DNA of 55,249 nt from Deltaproteobacteria bacterium (GCA_023381945.1 JAMCQY010000369.1:1-55249); one strand, 5' to 3'. Counted from the stretch's first letter, positions 9,438 through 19,026 are shown. Notes: generated by a model from the letters alone, not told the origin. A program made the numbers and translations.

Positions 9438-9872
9438 CTACAAATCCAACCGGTAAGCAATCGGCCCCGGCGTCATGGGCGGATCGAATTCCGGGGCTCG
9501 CTTAAAGCCCAGCTTTTCATAGATATGCTGGGCCGCCAGCATGAAGCGGCCGGTATACAGGTAGATGGTGGAAATTTTCAGGGTCCGGGCCCGGCGCAGG
9601 CATTCTTGGGTAAGCTTCGTGCCCAGGCCCAGGCCCCGGGCCTCCGGCCGCACCGCCAGGAGCCGGATGGTGGCAGCCGCGGCCGGCCAATGGCCCTGGG
9701 AGGCGCGGCTGGCGTCGGGGAAAAATTGTACGGCCCCCTGGATAATCCCGCCGGCTTCGGCCACTAGAATAATTCCTTCTCCGGAATGGATAGCCCGGGT
9801 GATGCTCGCCATCCAGCGCTCCCAGCCTTCCTCGGGCACCAGTTCCTGAAATTCCCGGTAAGCCCCTTTCAC
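9438..9872 (-). CDS. GNAT-family N-acetyltransferase
   Basis: The GNAT core is clear: IRLLAVRPEARGLGLGTKL is motif A with the acetyl-CoA pyrophosphate loop (RGLGLGT), and YEKLGFKR is motif B near the C-terminus. The substrate is unknown. The coordinates start at a GTG at 9872, but the same frame continues upstream with residues that fit the missing first strand and helix (EQVLIRETWADELEAVESL), so the real protein is about 20-25 residues longer. No ATG, GTG or TTG is in frame there. The best-placed codon is an ATA at 9941, ten-odd bases after a GGGGGTGG run. Either a non-standard start is used or a base has changed. The 265 bases between this gene and the metal operon hold no gene I can support. 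Confidence 0.8.
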   Translation of the reverse strand: MKGAYREFQELVPEEGWERWMASITRAIHSGEGIILVAEAGGIIQGAVQFFPDASRASQGHWPAAAATIRLLAVRPEARGLGLGTKLTQECLRRARTLKISTIYLYTGRFMLAAQHIYEKLGFKRAPEFDPPMTPGPIAYRLDL

Positions 9873-9975
9873 CAGGGACTCGACGGCCTCCAGCTCATCG
9901 GCCCAGGTCTCCCGGATGAGGACTTGCTCACCCTTGGCTATGGCGCCACCCCCTAATGTGTCTGACGATCTTTTA

Positions 9976-10095
9976 ATTCCCCCTCCCTTGAGGGGAGGGG
10001 ATTAGGGGGAGGGTGGCGAAGGATTTTTTCTGTTTCGCACCCGTTTGATTCACCCCCATCCCGACCCTCCCCCTCCAAGGAGAAGGGAGAATTAG
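9976..10095. repeat. Imperfect inverted repeat of C/G-rich runs
   Basis: Left arm ATTCCCCCTCCCTTGAGG with a GGGGAGGGG follow-up, and right arm ending CCAAGGAGAAGGGAGAATT. The arms are roughly inverted copies around a central AT-rich spacer near 10021. The element lies between the acetyltransferase and cyclophilin genes and could fold into a long hairpin in RNA from either strand. No terminal duplication is evident. Confidence 0.6.
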
Positions 10096-10131
10096 TCTTT
10101 ATTTCTTAGCTGACTCCTGACCTCAGATAGC

Positions 10132-10740
10132 TTATTTTTCCACCACCACGGCCTTGTTGATAACCACCGGCGTTTCCGGCACGTCCTGGTACATGCCCTT
10201 GGTAGTAGTGGGCGCCGCCTTGATCTTGTCCACCACGTCCTGGCCCTTCACTACCTTGCCGAAGACAGCATAGCCCCAGCCCTGCATGGTCTTGGCGGTG
10301 TGGTTGAGGAACTTGTTGTCAGCGGCGTTGATGAAAAATTGGGCCGTAGCCGAATTGGGGTCCATGGTGCGGGCCATGGCGACCGTGTACTTATCGTTGG
10401 CCAGGCCGTTATCTGCTTCATTTTTTATCGGCGCCCGGGTGGGTTTCTGATGCATATTGGCGTCAAAGCCGCCGCCCTGAATCATAAAGGTAGGAATGAC
10501 CCGGTGAAAAATGGTGCCGTCAAAAAAGCCGTCTTTAACGTATTGCAGAAAATTGGCCACAGTAATGGGGGCCTTGTCCGGGTTCAATTCCAGCGTGATG
10601 TCGCCCATACTCGTTTCCAGTTTTACCAAGGGATGACTCCTTTCCGCCCGGGCCAGGTTCCCGGCGATGAAGATTAAGGATAGCGAGAGTAAGGCCGGCA
10701 GTACCAGCCTGCCATAAATTTTAACTGAACGCTTCGGCAT
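10132..10740 (-). CDS. ppiA: Exported cyclophilin-type peptidyl-prolyl isomerase
   Basis: Proline isomerase of 202 residues. The first 32 residues form a signal peptide ([20 protein letters not shown]), so the enzyme should act in the periplasm. The cyclophilin fold is complete: [20 protein letters not shown] with the catalytic Arg in [28 protein letters not shown], and [17 protein letters not shown] near the end. It is a single-gene unit; neighbours are unrelated. The roughly 115-base gap to the deaminase gene shows nothing notable. Confidence 0.92.
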   Translation of the reverse strand: MPKRSVKIYGRLVLPALLSLSLIFIAGNLARAERSHPLVKLETSMGDITLELNPDKAPITVANFLQYVKDGFFDGTIFHRVIPTFMIQGGGFDANMHQKPTRAPIKNEADNGLANDKYTVAMARTMDPNSATAQFFINAADNKFLNHTAKTMQGWGYAVFGKVVKGQDVVDKIKAAPTTTKGMYQDVPETPVVINKAVVVEK

Positions 10741-10856
10741 TGCCTTTCCCCCTTAACCTGATTCTGTAATTTGCCTAAAGGGCCGCATTCGCCCCAGTTT
10801 ATCAAATCGGTCTTCAATAACAAGCCAACAACGGCCGATTTAGCCGGCTACATGTC

Positions 10857-11348
10857 CTAGTAAACCCGGTGGCCGGGAGTAGCCAGCCATTGCCGCAATA
10901 AGTCCCGGCATTCCTCCACCAGAAATCCCGGATAAATGTTGACGGGGCTCCGGCCCGCAGCCCTCATCTGCTCATTGCTGATAGTGAGCTCGTTAAAACC
11001 CAGGGCCGCCACGTCACTGATAGCAGTGCCATAGACCAGATGAGCAAGGCAGGCCCAGTGGATGGCGGCAAAGCACATGGGGCAGGGTTCGGTGGTGGAG
11101 TAGATCACGCAACCCGAGAGATCATAGTTCCCCAGCCGGCGGCTGGCCAGACGGATAGCAGTGATTTCAGCGTGGCACGTCGGATCGTTTTCCTTGAGGA
11201 CGGTGTTATGAGCCACGGCCAGGACTTCTTCGCCCCGCACGATACAGGCCCCGAAGGGTCCGCCGTCGATGGCCGCCAAATGCTCCCGGGCCTCCCGGAG
11301 GGCCAGGCGCATGAAAGCAGCATCGGGTTGGAAGGTGGGGTTTGGCAA
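10857..11348 (-). CDS. Nucleoside/nucleobase deaminase (CMP/dCMP-type zinc family, guanine-deaminase-like)
   Basis: Zinc-dependent deaminase of 164 residues from the chosen start. The zinc and proton-transfer site is HAE (59-61) and the second motif is PCPMC (C89, C92). The early GGPFGACIV and the late GFNELTISNEQM resemble guanine deaminases of the GuaD type, more than tRNA-adenosine deaminase TadA, but substrate is not certain. A longer frame opens at 11453, but that start lies inside a MITE-like repeat and would add a non-family N-terminus. The TTG at 11348 has GAGG five bases upstream and is preferred. Its insertion context suggests a repeat element landed in the promoter region of this gene. 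Confidence 0.85.
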   Translation of the reverse strand: MPNPTFQPDAAFMRLALREAREHLAAIDGGPFGACIVRGEEVLAVAHNTVLKENDPTCHAEITAIRLASRRLGNYDLSGCVIYSTTEPCPMCFAAIHWACLAHLVYGTAISDVAALGFNELTISNEQMRAAGRSPVNIYPGFLVEECRDLLRQWLATPGHRVY

Positions 11349-11421
11349 CGACGCCTCATAAATACAGTGATCAGTGATCAGTAAAAATCTTAATATCACC
11401 ATTTTGAAAGCAATGACAGAT

Positions 11422-11554
11422 GGGCCTCTTGCAAAAGTCTCCTTTCCTGTCATTCTGAGGGAGCGCAGCGACCGAAGAATCTCAGATAATTAAGGGAAAA
11501 TACGAGATCCTTCGCTTCGCTCAGGATGACAAAAATACTTTTTGAAAGAGGCTC
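11422..11554. mobile_element. MITE-like element with 4-bp AGAT target duplication
   Basis: The ends are inverted repeats: left GGGCCTCTTGCAAAAGT (11422-11438), right arm 11537-11554 which reads GAGCCTCTTTCAAAAAGT in reverse complement. AGAT lies immediately outside both ends (11418-11421 and 11555-11558), as expected of a target-site duplication. The inside is a second, unrelated palindrome: a TGTCATTCTGAG arm and its inverted counterpart CTCAGGATGACA. There is no coding capacity. A second copy with the same ends is at 49496-49599. Confidence 0.75.
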
Positions 11555-11628
11555 AGATGTTTGATATTTTTTGAAGGGAAAGAAGGTTAATTACTGCAAA
11601 TGCATGGGCGCAGGAAAATCGGGCTGGC

Positions 11629-11663
11629 TTTTACTGACCACTGGCTACTGACTACTGGCCACT
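11629..11663. repeat. TACTGGCTACTGACTACTGG repeat overlapping the end of the PEP-synthase-like gene
   Basis: A run built of ACTGGCTACTGACTACTGG units. It covers the last residues and the stop codon of the minus-strand gene that ends at 11645. Closely similar runs occur at 22069-22096, just before the paralogous gene, and in inverted form at 18107-18134. Confidence 0.65.
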
Positions 11664-14242
11664 ATCTTTTCCAGGTCCGCGGTGATCTTCTCGCGATAGG
11701 GGGCCACCTCCGCGTCGTTCAGCATGATCATGTCCAACTGCCGGGTGTGGATGGTAAGGTAGCCCAGGATGCGTAGCCTGGAGAGCATGTAGTCCTTCTG
11801 CTCGCCCTCCAGCCGGGCAAAGAGGGCGTCTTCTTTGACGTCCACCTGGAAGTGGTGCTGCTCCAGGAGGTCGGCCACGAACCGCGCCCGGCGCACCCGC
11901 CTGGGATAGTCCGCCGCCCCGCCCTTGAAGGAGAAGCGGATGTAGTTCTCGTAAGCCTGGTCGCCCACCAGGGCCTCCACCGTGGAGAAGTGAAAGCCCA
12001 GACGGGAGGTGAGGTTGCAAAAATCCCGGGAGATCATGAAGTAGTTTTGATTGCCGAAGATGGTGCCCCCGGCGGCGGCCAGGTTGGGGTCGGTGGCCGC
12101 ACCCATGACGATGGACATGAAGCCCCGGGTATCCACCGGGGGCGGCCCTTCCCACGGCGCCGCGGTGATCCCCTGCCACAGGGCCAGCATGGGGGCGGAG
12201 GCAATGTTGGCCAATTCTACGGAATTGCCCTCCGCTTCCTCCTTAAAGCCGTCTTCCAGGTCCAGGACCCACCATTCCATACCCACGTCAGTAATCAGGC
12301 GCTTTATGAAGTATTTGGAGAGGGCCCGGTGCTTCTCGAAGGCGAACATCTCCTTGACCGCCACTTCGTGGGCAAAGCGGGTGAGGTCGTGCAGGGTGCG
12401 GCAGCCACCCGGGCGAAAATCCCGGGCCTCGGGGTTGGTGAGGTTAAGCGGCGTAATAAAGGTCATGACTTCTTTGAGGGTCTGCCCCACCGGCGTATTT
12501 AACATCACTCCCGGCCTGGCGCCGGTCTGCCGGAGCAGTTCTTCCACCCGGCCCTGATAAACGCTGCGGCCGTCAGCGTCCACCGTCACGACTGTTCCGG
12601 GGGGGAGTTTCGCGCTGGCCTGGCCGGTGTTGAACAAGGCCGGCAGGCCGAACTCCCGGGCGACATTGGCCAGATGGCCGGTGATACCGCCCCGGTCGGT
12701 GACTACCGCCGCCGCCCGGCTCAAGAGGGTAGCCCAGGTGGGGTGGGGAAAAGCGGTCACCAGGACGGCGCCTTCCGGAAATTGCAGGAGATCGAGGTTG
12801 TTCCGCACCTGGTAAACCGGGCCGGCGGCCGCGCCGGAGCTGGCCATCTCCCCGCCTCGGAGCAGGATTGGGTAATCCAGGGATGGGACTCCTTGCTCCG
12901 CTGCCCCCTCGAGGGCGGCCAGCTGTTTTAAAGGCCGGCTCTGCAAGATTAGGAGGCGGCCGTCTCGGTCCAGACACCACTCGATGTCCTGGGGGGCGTG
13001 AAAATGTTCTTCCAGGATGAGGGCAATCCGGGCCAGCTCCAGGACCTGGGCGTCCGTTAGAACCGGCTGCCGCCCCTCCCGATCCCTTTTCATTACCACC
13101 CCTTCTGCGGGCAGGCAAACGGCCTTGAGCTCCTTTTCCCGGATCTCCTTTTTAACCACGGCCAGGGGTGTTTGCCGGGAAACGACGTAAAGGTCAGGGG
13201 TGACACTGCCGTCCACCACCGATTTGGCCAGGCCATGCACCGCATTGATGAAGACCGCATCGCTTGCCAGGTCGGTGGGGTCCCGCGAGTACATGACCCC
13301 GCCGCAGGCTGAATCCACCATGGCCATGCATCCCACGCACATGGCCACGTCTTCGTCCCGCAGGCCCTTATGCAGCCGGTAGCTCACCGCGGTAAGGGCA
13401 TATTTGCTGGCCAGGATTTCTTTAAAGACTGTAAAGAGATTCTCCCGGCTGACGTTGAGTTCCGAGTGGTATTGCCCGGCAAAGGAGGTCTCGGCGGCAT
13501 CTTCGCCAATGGCGCTGGAGCGCAGGGCGACTCGCAGAGGGGCGGAGGTTTGCAGCTCAAGGTTATTGTAAGCGTAAGAGATGGCCTCCTGGAGGGCCGC
13601 GGGCATTTCGCCGTTGATGATGAGCATCTGGACCTCGGAGCTTTTCCGGTAAAGGTCCGAAATGTCATCCTCTTCTAAAGTTTGCAGGCGCCGGTTGATC
13701 TCTTCCTGGAGATTGTTGTGGGTGATGAAGAGTTCATAAGCCGCGGCAGTAATGGCGAATCCGGGAGGCACACTCAATTCTGGCAGCCGGGTAATGATTT
13801 CTCCCAGGTTGGCCATCTTGCTGCCCACTCCGTCGGCCAGATCCTCTTGAATTTGATCCAGGGGCAGCACCAGTTCCTGGATGGCAGGCGGTTGCCGCCT
13901 GGTCAGGACGGCGTTGATCTCTCGTTCAATGGCGGCAAAGACCGCTTCCAGGGGCTGGTAACGATTGCCCGAGAGTTCATTGAGATACTTGATCATGGCA
14001 AAGACTTTGACGCAGACCGCGGTGGCATGGGAGCGGATAAAAGACATGCCGAAGCTATGGCTGCCATGGAGGGCGGCCTCCATATCCGTCATGAGCTGTA
14101 GTGCAGTATTGTTGGCCGCCAGGAGGAGCTTGAAGGCGTGATAACGAGACCTAAAGGCCGAACGGATTTCTTCCACCGAGAGGACCGCCTCCGGCTCGCC
14201 TCCGGAAAAGATGCTCTTCAATCTTTGCAGCAGGTTGGCCAT
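11645..14242 (-). CDS. PEP-synthase-like phosphotransferase without the PEP barrel (paralogue 1)
   Basis: An 865-residue relative of pyruvate,water dikinase. A helical N-terminal region of about 140 residues is not part of the standard enzyme. An ATP-grasp pyruvate/PEP-binding domain follows (SKMANLGEIITRLPELSVPPGF, VALRSSAIGEDAAETSFAGQY, and QDIEWCLDRDGRLLILQSRPL), then the swivelling phosphohistidine domain with H523 in GGITGHLANVAREFGLPAL. The last 280 residues do not resemble the PEP-utilising TIM barrel and lack its catalytic Cys motif; they contain FSFKGGAADYPRRVRRARFVADLL. ATP-dependent transfer of phosphate to His is likely; the final acceptor is unknown. The start at 14242 matches the start of the paralogue at 22099; the longer frame from 14407 adds an unrelated leader. 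A receiver gene precedes it behind a sigma-54 promoter. Confidence 0.85.
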   Translation of the reverse strand: MANLLQRLKSIFSGGEPEAVLSVEEIRSAFRSRYHAFKLLLAANNTALQLMTDMEAALHGSHSFGMSFIRSHATAVCVKVFAMIKYLNELSGNRYQPLEAVFAAIEREINAVLTRRQPPAIQELVLPLDQIQEDLADGVGSKMANLGEIITRLPELSVPPGFAITAAAYELFITHNNLQEEINRRLQTLEEDDISDLYRKSSEVQMLIINGEMPAALQEAISYAYNNLELQTSAPLRVALRSSAIGEDAAETSFAGQYHSELNVSRENLFTVFKEILASKYALTAVSYRLHKGLRDEDVAMCVGCMAMVDSACGGVMYSRDPTDLASDAVFINAVHGLAKSVVDGSVTPDLYVVSRQTPLAVVKKEIREKELKAVCLPAEGVVMKRDREGRQPVLTDAQVLELARIALILEEHFHAPQDIEWCLDRDGRLLILQSRPLKQLAALEGAAEQGVPSLDYPILLRGGEMASSGAAAGPVYQVRNNLDLLQFPEGAVLVTAFPHPTWATLLSRAAAVVTDRGGITGHLANVAREFGLPALFNTGQASAKLPPGTVVTVDADGRSVYQGRVEELLRQTGARPGVMLNTPVGQTLKEVMTFITPLNLTNPEARDFRPGGCRTLHDLTRFAHEVAVKEMFAFEKHRALSKYFIKRLITDVGMEWWVLDLEDGFKEEAEGNSVELANIASAPMLALWQGITAAPWEGPPPVDTRGFMSIVMGAATDPNLAAAGGTIFGNQNYFMISRDFCNLTSRLGFHFSTVEALVGDQAYENYIRFSFKGGAADYPRRVRRARFVADLLEQHHFQVDVKEDALFARLEGEQKDYMLSRLRILGYLTIHTRQLDMIMLNDAEVAPYREKITADLEKIVASSQ

Positions 14243-14503
14243 AACACGGTGATGGCTGGAACAGCCGTCCTCTGGGCCTTTTAATGAGTCTATTTTACCA
14301 GGCGCTTCCCGTAAGGGCCGGATAGCCTGGCATACGGCAAAGGCTCCCGTCCCAGGCAGCCCATCCGGAGAGTTAAGAGACGCCAGCCCGCTACCCTCCC
14401 CAGCCATTGTTGCAGCAGGGCCGAGCTTTCCTGGAATCCGGATTTGAAACCTAGGGGATCTTTGAGGCGCCCCATGACTTATCCTTTTGAAGATTGGCCA
14501 ATT

Positions 14504-14908
14504 TCAGCCCCCTTTGCTGAGCCGGCCGAATTCTTGGGGGTAGTATTTGTTGATCACCTCGGCCACCACGGCCTTCAGCTCATCCGTGTCGCCCTTCTTT
14601 TCCAGGAATGCCGCGGCCATGGGAACTGTCAGGTGAGTGGGATATTCCGGTAAAAAGGTATGAATCACCACCGGCAAGGGCGGCTGATGATCCTGAAGCC
14701 GGATCCAGATTTCCAGCTCGTCCAGGTAAGGAATCTCCAGGTCCAGGATCACCAGATTTGGCGGATCGTCGCCGCAGATCAGGGCCAGCAATTCGCGGCC
14801 ATCCCGGGCTACTTCCACCTGATAACCTTCCGCCCTCAGCTCGCGGCGCAGAAATTCGCGGACGTGCCGGTTGCGATCGGCAATCAAGATTTTACAATGG
14901 TTAGCCAC
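14504..14908 (-). CDS. Stand-alone response-regulator receiver domain
   Basis: A 134-residue single receiver domain starting at GTG 14908. The phosphoacceptor is D56 (NLVILDLEIPY) and the conserved Lys is K104. The acidic pocket has only one Asp (D11, followed by Arg instead of a second acid), so metal binding may be weaker than usual. There is no output domain. The predicted sigma-54 transcription start is only about 17 bases before the GTG. It is followed, 261 bases later, by the PEP-synthase-like gene, with no other gene between, so the two probably form one transcription unit. It may connect phosphorelay signalling to that enzyme; this is inference. Confidence 0.85.
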   Translation of the reverse strand: MANHCKILIADRNRHVREFLRRELRAEGYQVEVARDGRELLALICGDDPPNLVILDLEIPYLDELEIWIRLQDHQPPLPVVIHTFLPEYPTHLTVPMAAAFLEKKGDTDELKAVVAEVINKYYPQEFGRLSKGG

Positions 14909-14935
14909 GGCATGATCTTCCCTGCTTCATAGATC

Positions 14936-14951
14936 AGCAACGGCCGTGCCA
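14936..14951 (-). promoter_or_regulatory. Sigma-54 promoter of the receiver / PEP-synthase-like operon
   Basis: On the minus strand the sequence is TGGCACGGCCGTTGCT, an exact match to the -24/-12 consensus TGGCAC-N5-TTGCW. Predicted transcription begins near 14925. Confidence 0.88.
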
Positions 14952-15058
14952 AAGAGCGATGAAAGTGCTATGACGGTAACTAATTAAATATATTGACTAT
15001 TTTCTGAGATGCGACCTCATTGCCGCGGGCGGTCTAGAGGAGGGGCCTGTCGTCTTTT

Positions 15059-15073
15059 TTTACAGTTTGTAAA
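15059..15073. promoter_or_regulatory. Palindromic activator site upstream of the sigma-54 promoter
   Basis: TTTACAGTTTGTAAA is a perfect inverted repeat (TTTACA-GTT-TGTAAA). Its centre is 115 bp upstream of the -24 element at 14951. An identical 15-mer lies at 21868-21882 with a spacing of 114 bp to a second sigma-54 promoter. It is probably the enhancer site of the NtrC-type protein encoded immediately beyond (15112-16548). Confidence 0.75.
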
Positions 15074-15111
15074 GGGCGGGATTTTAAAGAGATTGTTTGC
15101 GGTACATCTCC

Positions 15112-16548
15112 TTAAGGCCCCTCCAGCTTGATGGAGGTCTCGAACTTCAGGCGGTACTTGCCGATCTTGGATAACAGGGTGGGCCGGGAGATGCCCAGCA
15201 GCTTGGCAGCCCGGCTGCGATTGCCGCCGGTGAGGTCCAGGGCCTCGCTGATGAGCAGGCTGGCGAACCGGTCCATGAAGTTGTCGAACAGTTCTTTGCC
15301 CTCACTGGTGGCCAGAGATTGCCGCACCCAGTGCCGGATGACCTCGTCGGCCTGTTGGTCGCTCGTCTCCTTTACCGGGCTCTCGCCGCCGATGGCCCGG
15401 GAAATGTCCTCCGGATGGATGGGATAACCCCGGCTGAAAATTAAGGCCTTCTGCATGGCGTTGGCCAGTTCCCGGACATTGCCAGGCCACTGGTTGGCGC
15501 CGAGCAACGCCTTGGCCTCCGCGGTCATGCCTGGATTGTCGAGACCCATTTCCCTGGCGAAACGGGCCAGGAAATATTCCGCCAGCAGGGGCAAGTCCCC
15601 AGTCCGCTCCTTTAAAGAGGGCAGCCACAGGGTCACCACCTTGAGGCGGTAATAGAGGTCCTCCCGAAATTTGCCGGCCGCCAGAGCGGCTTCCAGGTCG
15701 CGGTTGGTGGCGGCGATGATCCGCACATCCACCGGGATGGGTTCCCGGCCCCCCAGACGCTCAATACTCTTTTCCTGCAGCAGCCGCAAGATCTTGGCCT
15801 GAATGCTGAAGGGCATGTCGCCGATCTCATCCAGGAACACGGTGCCGCCGTGGGCCTGTTCGAACTTCCCCACCCGGCGGTTGATGGCCCCGGTAAAGGC
15901 CCCCTTTTCGTAACCGAAGAGTTCGGACTCCAGCAGGGTTTCGGGTATGGCCACACAGTTGATAATCAGGAAGGGTTTGGCAGCCCTCAGACTGTGCTGG
16001 TAAATGGCCCGCGCCACCAGTTCCTTGCCGGTGCCGGATTCCCCCCGGATGAGCACGGTGGCGTCGGTGGGGGCTACCCGGCCGATGGCTTTGTAGACCT
16101 CCTGCATAACACGGCTTTGGCCGATGATGGCATCGGCTCCGGCCGCGCCGGGCTCCACGGCCATTTCCACTCGGGAGCGCATACAACGCCCGGCCTCCAG
16201 GGCCTGGCCGATGAGCGTCAGAATATCCGGGACGTCCAACGGTTTGAGAACATATTCGAAAGCTCCCAGCTTGGTGGCTTCGATGGCCGTCTCGGTGGTG
16301 CCGTAGGCGGTCATGATGATGACTGGCAGCTTGGGCTCGATCTCGTGGATGATCCGGAAGGCCTCCAGGCCGCTCATTCCTGGCAAACGCACGTCCATGA
16401 TCACCAGGTCGGGGATTTCGGCCTGAACCGCAGCAACGGCTGCCTCACCACTGGCCGCCGTCTTTACGGCATGGCCTTCCACGGTCAGAATCTTTTCAAA
16501 ACTCTGCCGTACCTGGGGTTCGTCATCAACGATTAAGATTTTGTCCAT
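15112..16548 (-). CDS. NtrC-family sigma-54-dependent response regulator
   Basis: Transcription activator of 478 residues with receiver, AAA+ and DNA-binding domains. The phosphoacceptor is D52 ([10 protein letters not shown]), the Walker A is GESGTGKE, the sigma-54 contact loop GAFTGA is at 216-221, and the C-terminal Fis-type helix-turn-helix is [19 protein letters not shown]. It follows the histidine kinase gene by 82 bases and is certainly its partner in genomic terms. Two perfect sigma-54 promoters in the same cluster share one palindromic upstream site, making this protein the best candidate activator. The signal sensed by the pair is unknown. Confidence 0.93.
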   Translation of the reverse strand: MDKILIVDDEPQVRQSFEKILTVEGHAVKTAASGEAAVAAVQAEIPDLVIMDVRLPGMSGLEAFRIIHEIEPKLPVIIMTAYGTTETAIEATKLGAFEYVLKPLDVPDILTLIGQALEAGRCMRSRVEMAVEPGAAGADAIIGQSRVMQEVYKAIGRVAPTDATVLIRGESGTGKELVARAIYQHSLRAAKPFLIINCVAIPETLLESELFGYEKGAFTGAINRRVGKFEQAHGGTVFLDEIGDMPFSIQAKILRLLQEKSIERLGGREPIPVDVRIIAATNRDLEAALAAGKFREDLYYRLKVVTLWLPSLKERTGDLPLLAEYFLARFAREMGLDNPGMTAEAKALLGANQWPGNVRELANAMQKALIFSRGYPIHPEDISRAIGGESPVKETSDQQADEVIRHWVRQSLATSEGKELFDNFMDRFASLLISEALDLTGGNRSRAAKLLGISRPTLLSKIGKYRLKFETSIKLEGP

Positions 16549-16630
16549 ATTAGCTTGATATACCCTGATTATCCTGAAAGTTCAGCAAGTTTATGGGACG
16601 TCTGGTTTCTTTCTCCGGAAGAAATGTTAA

Positions 16631-18097
16631 TTATTCCTCCTTGAGGGGCAGCGTGATGACGAAGGTGGCCCCGCCGGCCTCGCTGCTTTCCAGCCTCAGC
16701 CGCCCGCCGTGATCTTCGATGATCCGGGTGGCAATGCTCAGGCCCAGCCCGGTACCTTCCTCCTTAGTGCTGAAAAATGGCTGAAAAATCTTGTCCCTGA
16801 CGGCTTCGGAGATGCCCGGACCGGTGTCGCTCACCCGGATGGCCACGGCCCGCCCCCCCAGGCCCGAAGCCGGCTTTTCCTCCTCCTGGATGGTGATGAC
16901 CCCGCCATTTACCATGACCTCGTAAGCGTTGACCAGCAGGTTGGCCAGGACTTCCTTGAGTTGGTCCGGATCGGCCTGAATTTCCGGCAGCCTATGGTCC
17001 CGCAACAGCTTCACTTCCACCCCGTAAGATTCCAGGCGGTAGCGCAGGAGCTGTATGGCGCCGTCCACCACGTCGGAAGGACTGATCCGCTGCATCTTCA
17101 GCTTCGGCGGCCGGGAAAATTCCAAAAAATTGCGGACAATGGCGTCGAGGTGGCGAATCTCCTCGGAGATCACCTCGAAATCCTCCTTCTGGGAGGGAGA
17201 CATGGCCAGGGAGCGCTTCAGGGAATAGATCCGCATGTTCACCGAGGTCAAGGGGTTGCGGATGCTGTGAGCCACCCCGGCGGCGAGCTTGCCCACCATG
17301 GCCCATTTGCCGGATTGCAGCAGGTGCTCCTGACTGCGCTCCAGTTCGCTCTGGGCCTGGTCCACGTCCTCGATCAGGCTGTGGACCCGGTGGCTCAAAG
17401 TCTTGACTTCATCTCCCGCGGCCTCCCGTTCACCTGGGCCGGTCTCCAGAGCCAGCCGGCGGATGGGGGTCAGGATCTGTTTAATCAAGATATAGGCCAG
17501 CAGCGCCGCAATTACCGCCACCACAGGCAAGGCCGTTAGCGCAAAAGCATTGATGAACCGGGCCCTGGCCTGACTCTCGATGCGCACCCGGGCAATGGCA
17601 TACTCGTGCATCAGCTTATAGCGATCGCACAGATTCAGGAGTTCCACGAACCGGCGCCGCACCTCCCAATGCAGTTTTTCTCCGACCTCCCGCTTCCCTT
17701 GTTGATATAGTTCGATCACCTTTTGGCGATCTTTGACATAGGCCTGATAGTCAGTATCGATCTGTCCCAGAACTCCACCCATGGCCTCGGTATAGGCAGA
17801 TTTTCGCGCCTTTTGCAGCCATCGGGAGAATTCCTTTTGATGCTGCTCCATCTGCCTGAGCCAATCGGGATTGCCATCCAGGAAAAAATAGGTGAGAAAG
17901 CCTTTTTGATGCAGCAGGGAGGCTTCCAACTCCTCGGCGGCCTGGAAGGAGGCCACATCCTTGTCAATGAGGGAGACCAGCAGCGAGTCCATGGCCCGGG
18001 TGTGCCAGAGGGTGACCAGACCGCCCAGCAGGGTGGTGCAGATCAAGGCAGCCAGGAGAATATAAATGCGGGCCCGCAGACTAAGCTGTTTCCACAT
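16631..18097 (-). CDS. Membrane sensor histidine kinase, NtrB-like output
   Basis: A 488-residue kinase. Two membrane segments (about residues 8-29 and 190-210) flank a mostly helical periplasmic sensor of about 160 residues, of the four-helix-bundle kind. The HisKA domain has H277 in GVAHSIRNPLTSV and the ATPase domain has IRVSDTGPGISEA and FFSTKEEGTGLGLSI. It belongs with the downstream NtrC-type regulator gene. The ribosome site falls at the edge of a CCAGTAGCCAGCAGTCAGTG repeat (18107-18134). Ligand unknown; the neighbouring exporter and stress protein suggest an envelope or sulfur-compound signal, which is inference. Confidence 0.92.
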   Translation of the reverse strand: MWKQLSLRARIYILLAALICTTLLGGLVTLWHTRAMDSLLVSLIDKDVASFQAAEELEASLLHQKGFLTYFFLDGNPDWLRQMEQHQKEFSRWLQKARKSAYTEAMGGVLGQIDTDYQAYVKDRQKVIELYQQGKREVGEKLHWEVRRRFVELLNLCDRYKLMHEYAIARVRIESQARARFINAFALTALPVVAVIAALLAYILIKQILTPIRRLALETGPGEREAAGDEVKTLSHRVHSLIEDVDQAQSELERSQEHLLQSGKWAMVGKLAAGVAHSIRNPLTSVNMRIYSLKRSLAMSPSQKEDFEVISEEIRHLDAIVRNFLEFSRPPKLKMQRISPSDVVDGAIQLLRYRLESYGVEVKLLRDHRLPEIQADPDQLKEVLANLLVNAYEVMVNGGVITIQEEEKPASGLGGRAVAIRVSDTGPGISEAVRDKIFQPFFSTKEEGTGLGLSIATRIIEDHGGRLRLESSEAGGATFVITLPLKEE

Positions 18098-18168
18098 AAA
18101 AAGTTCCCAGTAGCCAGCAGTCAGTGATCAGTGAAACCAACGAAAAAGACGATATGGTGGGTTGCAGC

Positions 18169-19026
18169 CTACGCACAATCACTGCTTCCAAACGTCTTAA
18201 TTGGTACAGGCTTTCCAGCCTGTGCCAGGCATACCATAAATCCCGGCCTGATCTCCTGGTCCGTGGTCACCACGGCGATGGCATCTTTTGGGGTGGCCTG
18301 CTCCACCCGCGCCAAGGCCACTGGCTCACCCCGCGGATTAAAGACCCTTAGCTCGAGGCCCGGTTGCATCCCATGCTCCATACCCAGACTGAAGTGCACT
18401 TCAAAATCCCCATCCCGTCTGATCACCCGGTAGATTTCGGCCTTGCCTTCCTGAGCCTGCAGTTGGGTGAGCTTCAGGGAAAATAAAAAGACCGTCCCGA
18501 AAGACAGCAGGATGCCAGGCAGGCACAGTGCGGCTAAGGCCCAGGGAGAGAAACCTAGATAGCGCCGGATGACGGATTTGGAGCTATGTTGCAGGCTTAA
18601 CTGGTCGGGAAAAACCAAAATACGAAACGCGGGGGTGGCTTGTTTGGAGGTGCTCCATCGGGGCGCCACGGTCAAATAGTATTCCCCCGGTGGAATCTGC
18701 GGACCGGCGGTAATCTGGCCCCGCCACAGGTTACCCCCGAGAAAATAGCCCTTATGCACCGCGGCAAAAGTGATTCTCAATGAACTGGAATCACTAAAAT
18801 AACTAAGTTCCCGTGAGTCCTTAACCTCTTCCAGCAGCGGCCCGTCGATTTCCACGGTCTGCCCAGGCAGCAGTTTAATGAGGCTGGCCGGCTCCCGCCA
18901 CTGCCCGACAAGTCCGTCGATCAAGGCCAGGAAGGCCAGGAGGAAAAATCCGGCTCCAACCCAGCCGGCCAGGTTACGCCAGCGTATAATTCGCTCCAGG
19001 TCCCATTTACTCTCAGCGGTTATCAA
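18169..19026 (-). CDS. Unknown protein with two membrane segments
   Basis: A 285-residue protein I cannot assign. There is a membrane segment near residues 20-40 and another near 165-190 (LAALCLPGILLSFGTVFLF), with a periplasmic beta-rich domain between them (QTVEIDGPLLEEV onward, PPGEYYLTVAPRW). The C-terminal domain (FSLGMEHGMQPGLELRVF, EPVALARVEQAT) resembles the small beta-barrel domain seen at the end of several envelope proteins. The final 15 or so residues are encoded by a palindromic repeat (GGTACAGGCTTTCCAGCCTG near 18199-18229), so the natural C-terminus may have been altered. It sits between the lipoprotein and histidine kinase genes, on their strand. Confidence 0.7.
   Translation of the reverse strand: MITAESKWDLERIIRWRNLAGWVGAGFFLLAFLALIDGLVGQWREPASLIKLLPGQTVEIDGPLLEEVKDSRELSYFSDSSSLRITFAAVHKGYFLGGNLWRGQITAGPQIPPGEYYLTVAPRWSTSKQATPAFRILVFPDQLSLQHSSKSVIRRYLGFSPWALAALCLPGILLSFGTVFLFSLKLTQLQAQEGKAEIYRVIRRDGDFEVHFSLGMEHGMQPGLELRVFNPRGEPVALARVEQATPKDAIAVVTTDQEIRPGFMVCLAQAGKPVPIKTFGSSDCA

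Noticed and set aside
9056..9505. Plus-strand frame of 149 codons before the acetyltransferase gene
   Set aside because: Arg/Gln-rich, low-quality text with no motif, partly antisense to two better genes.
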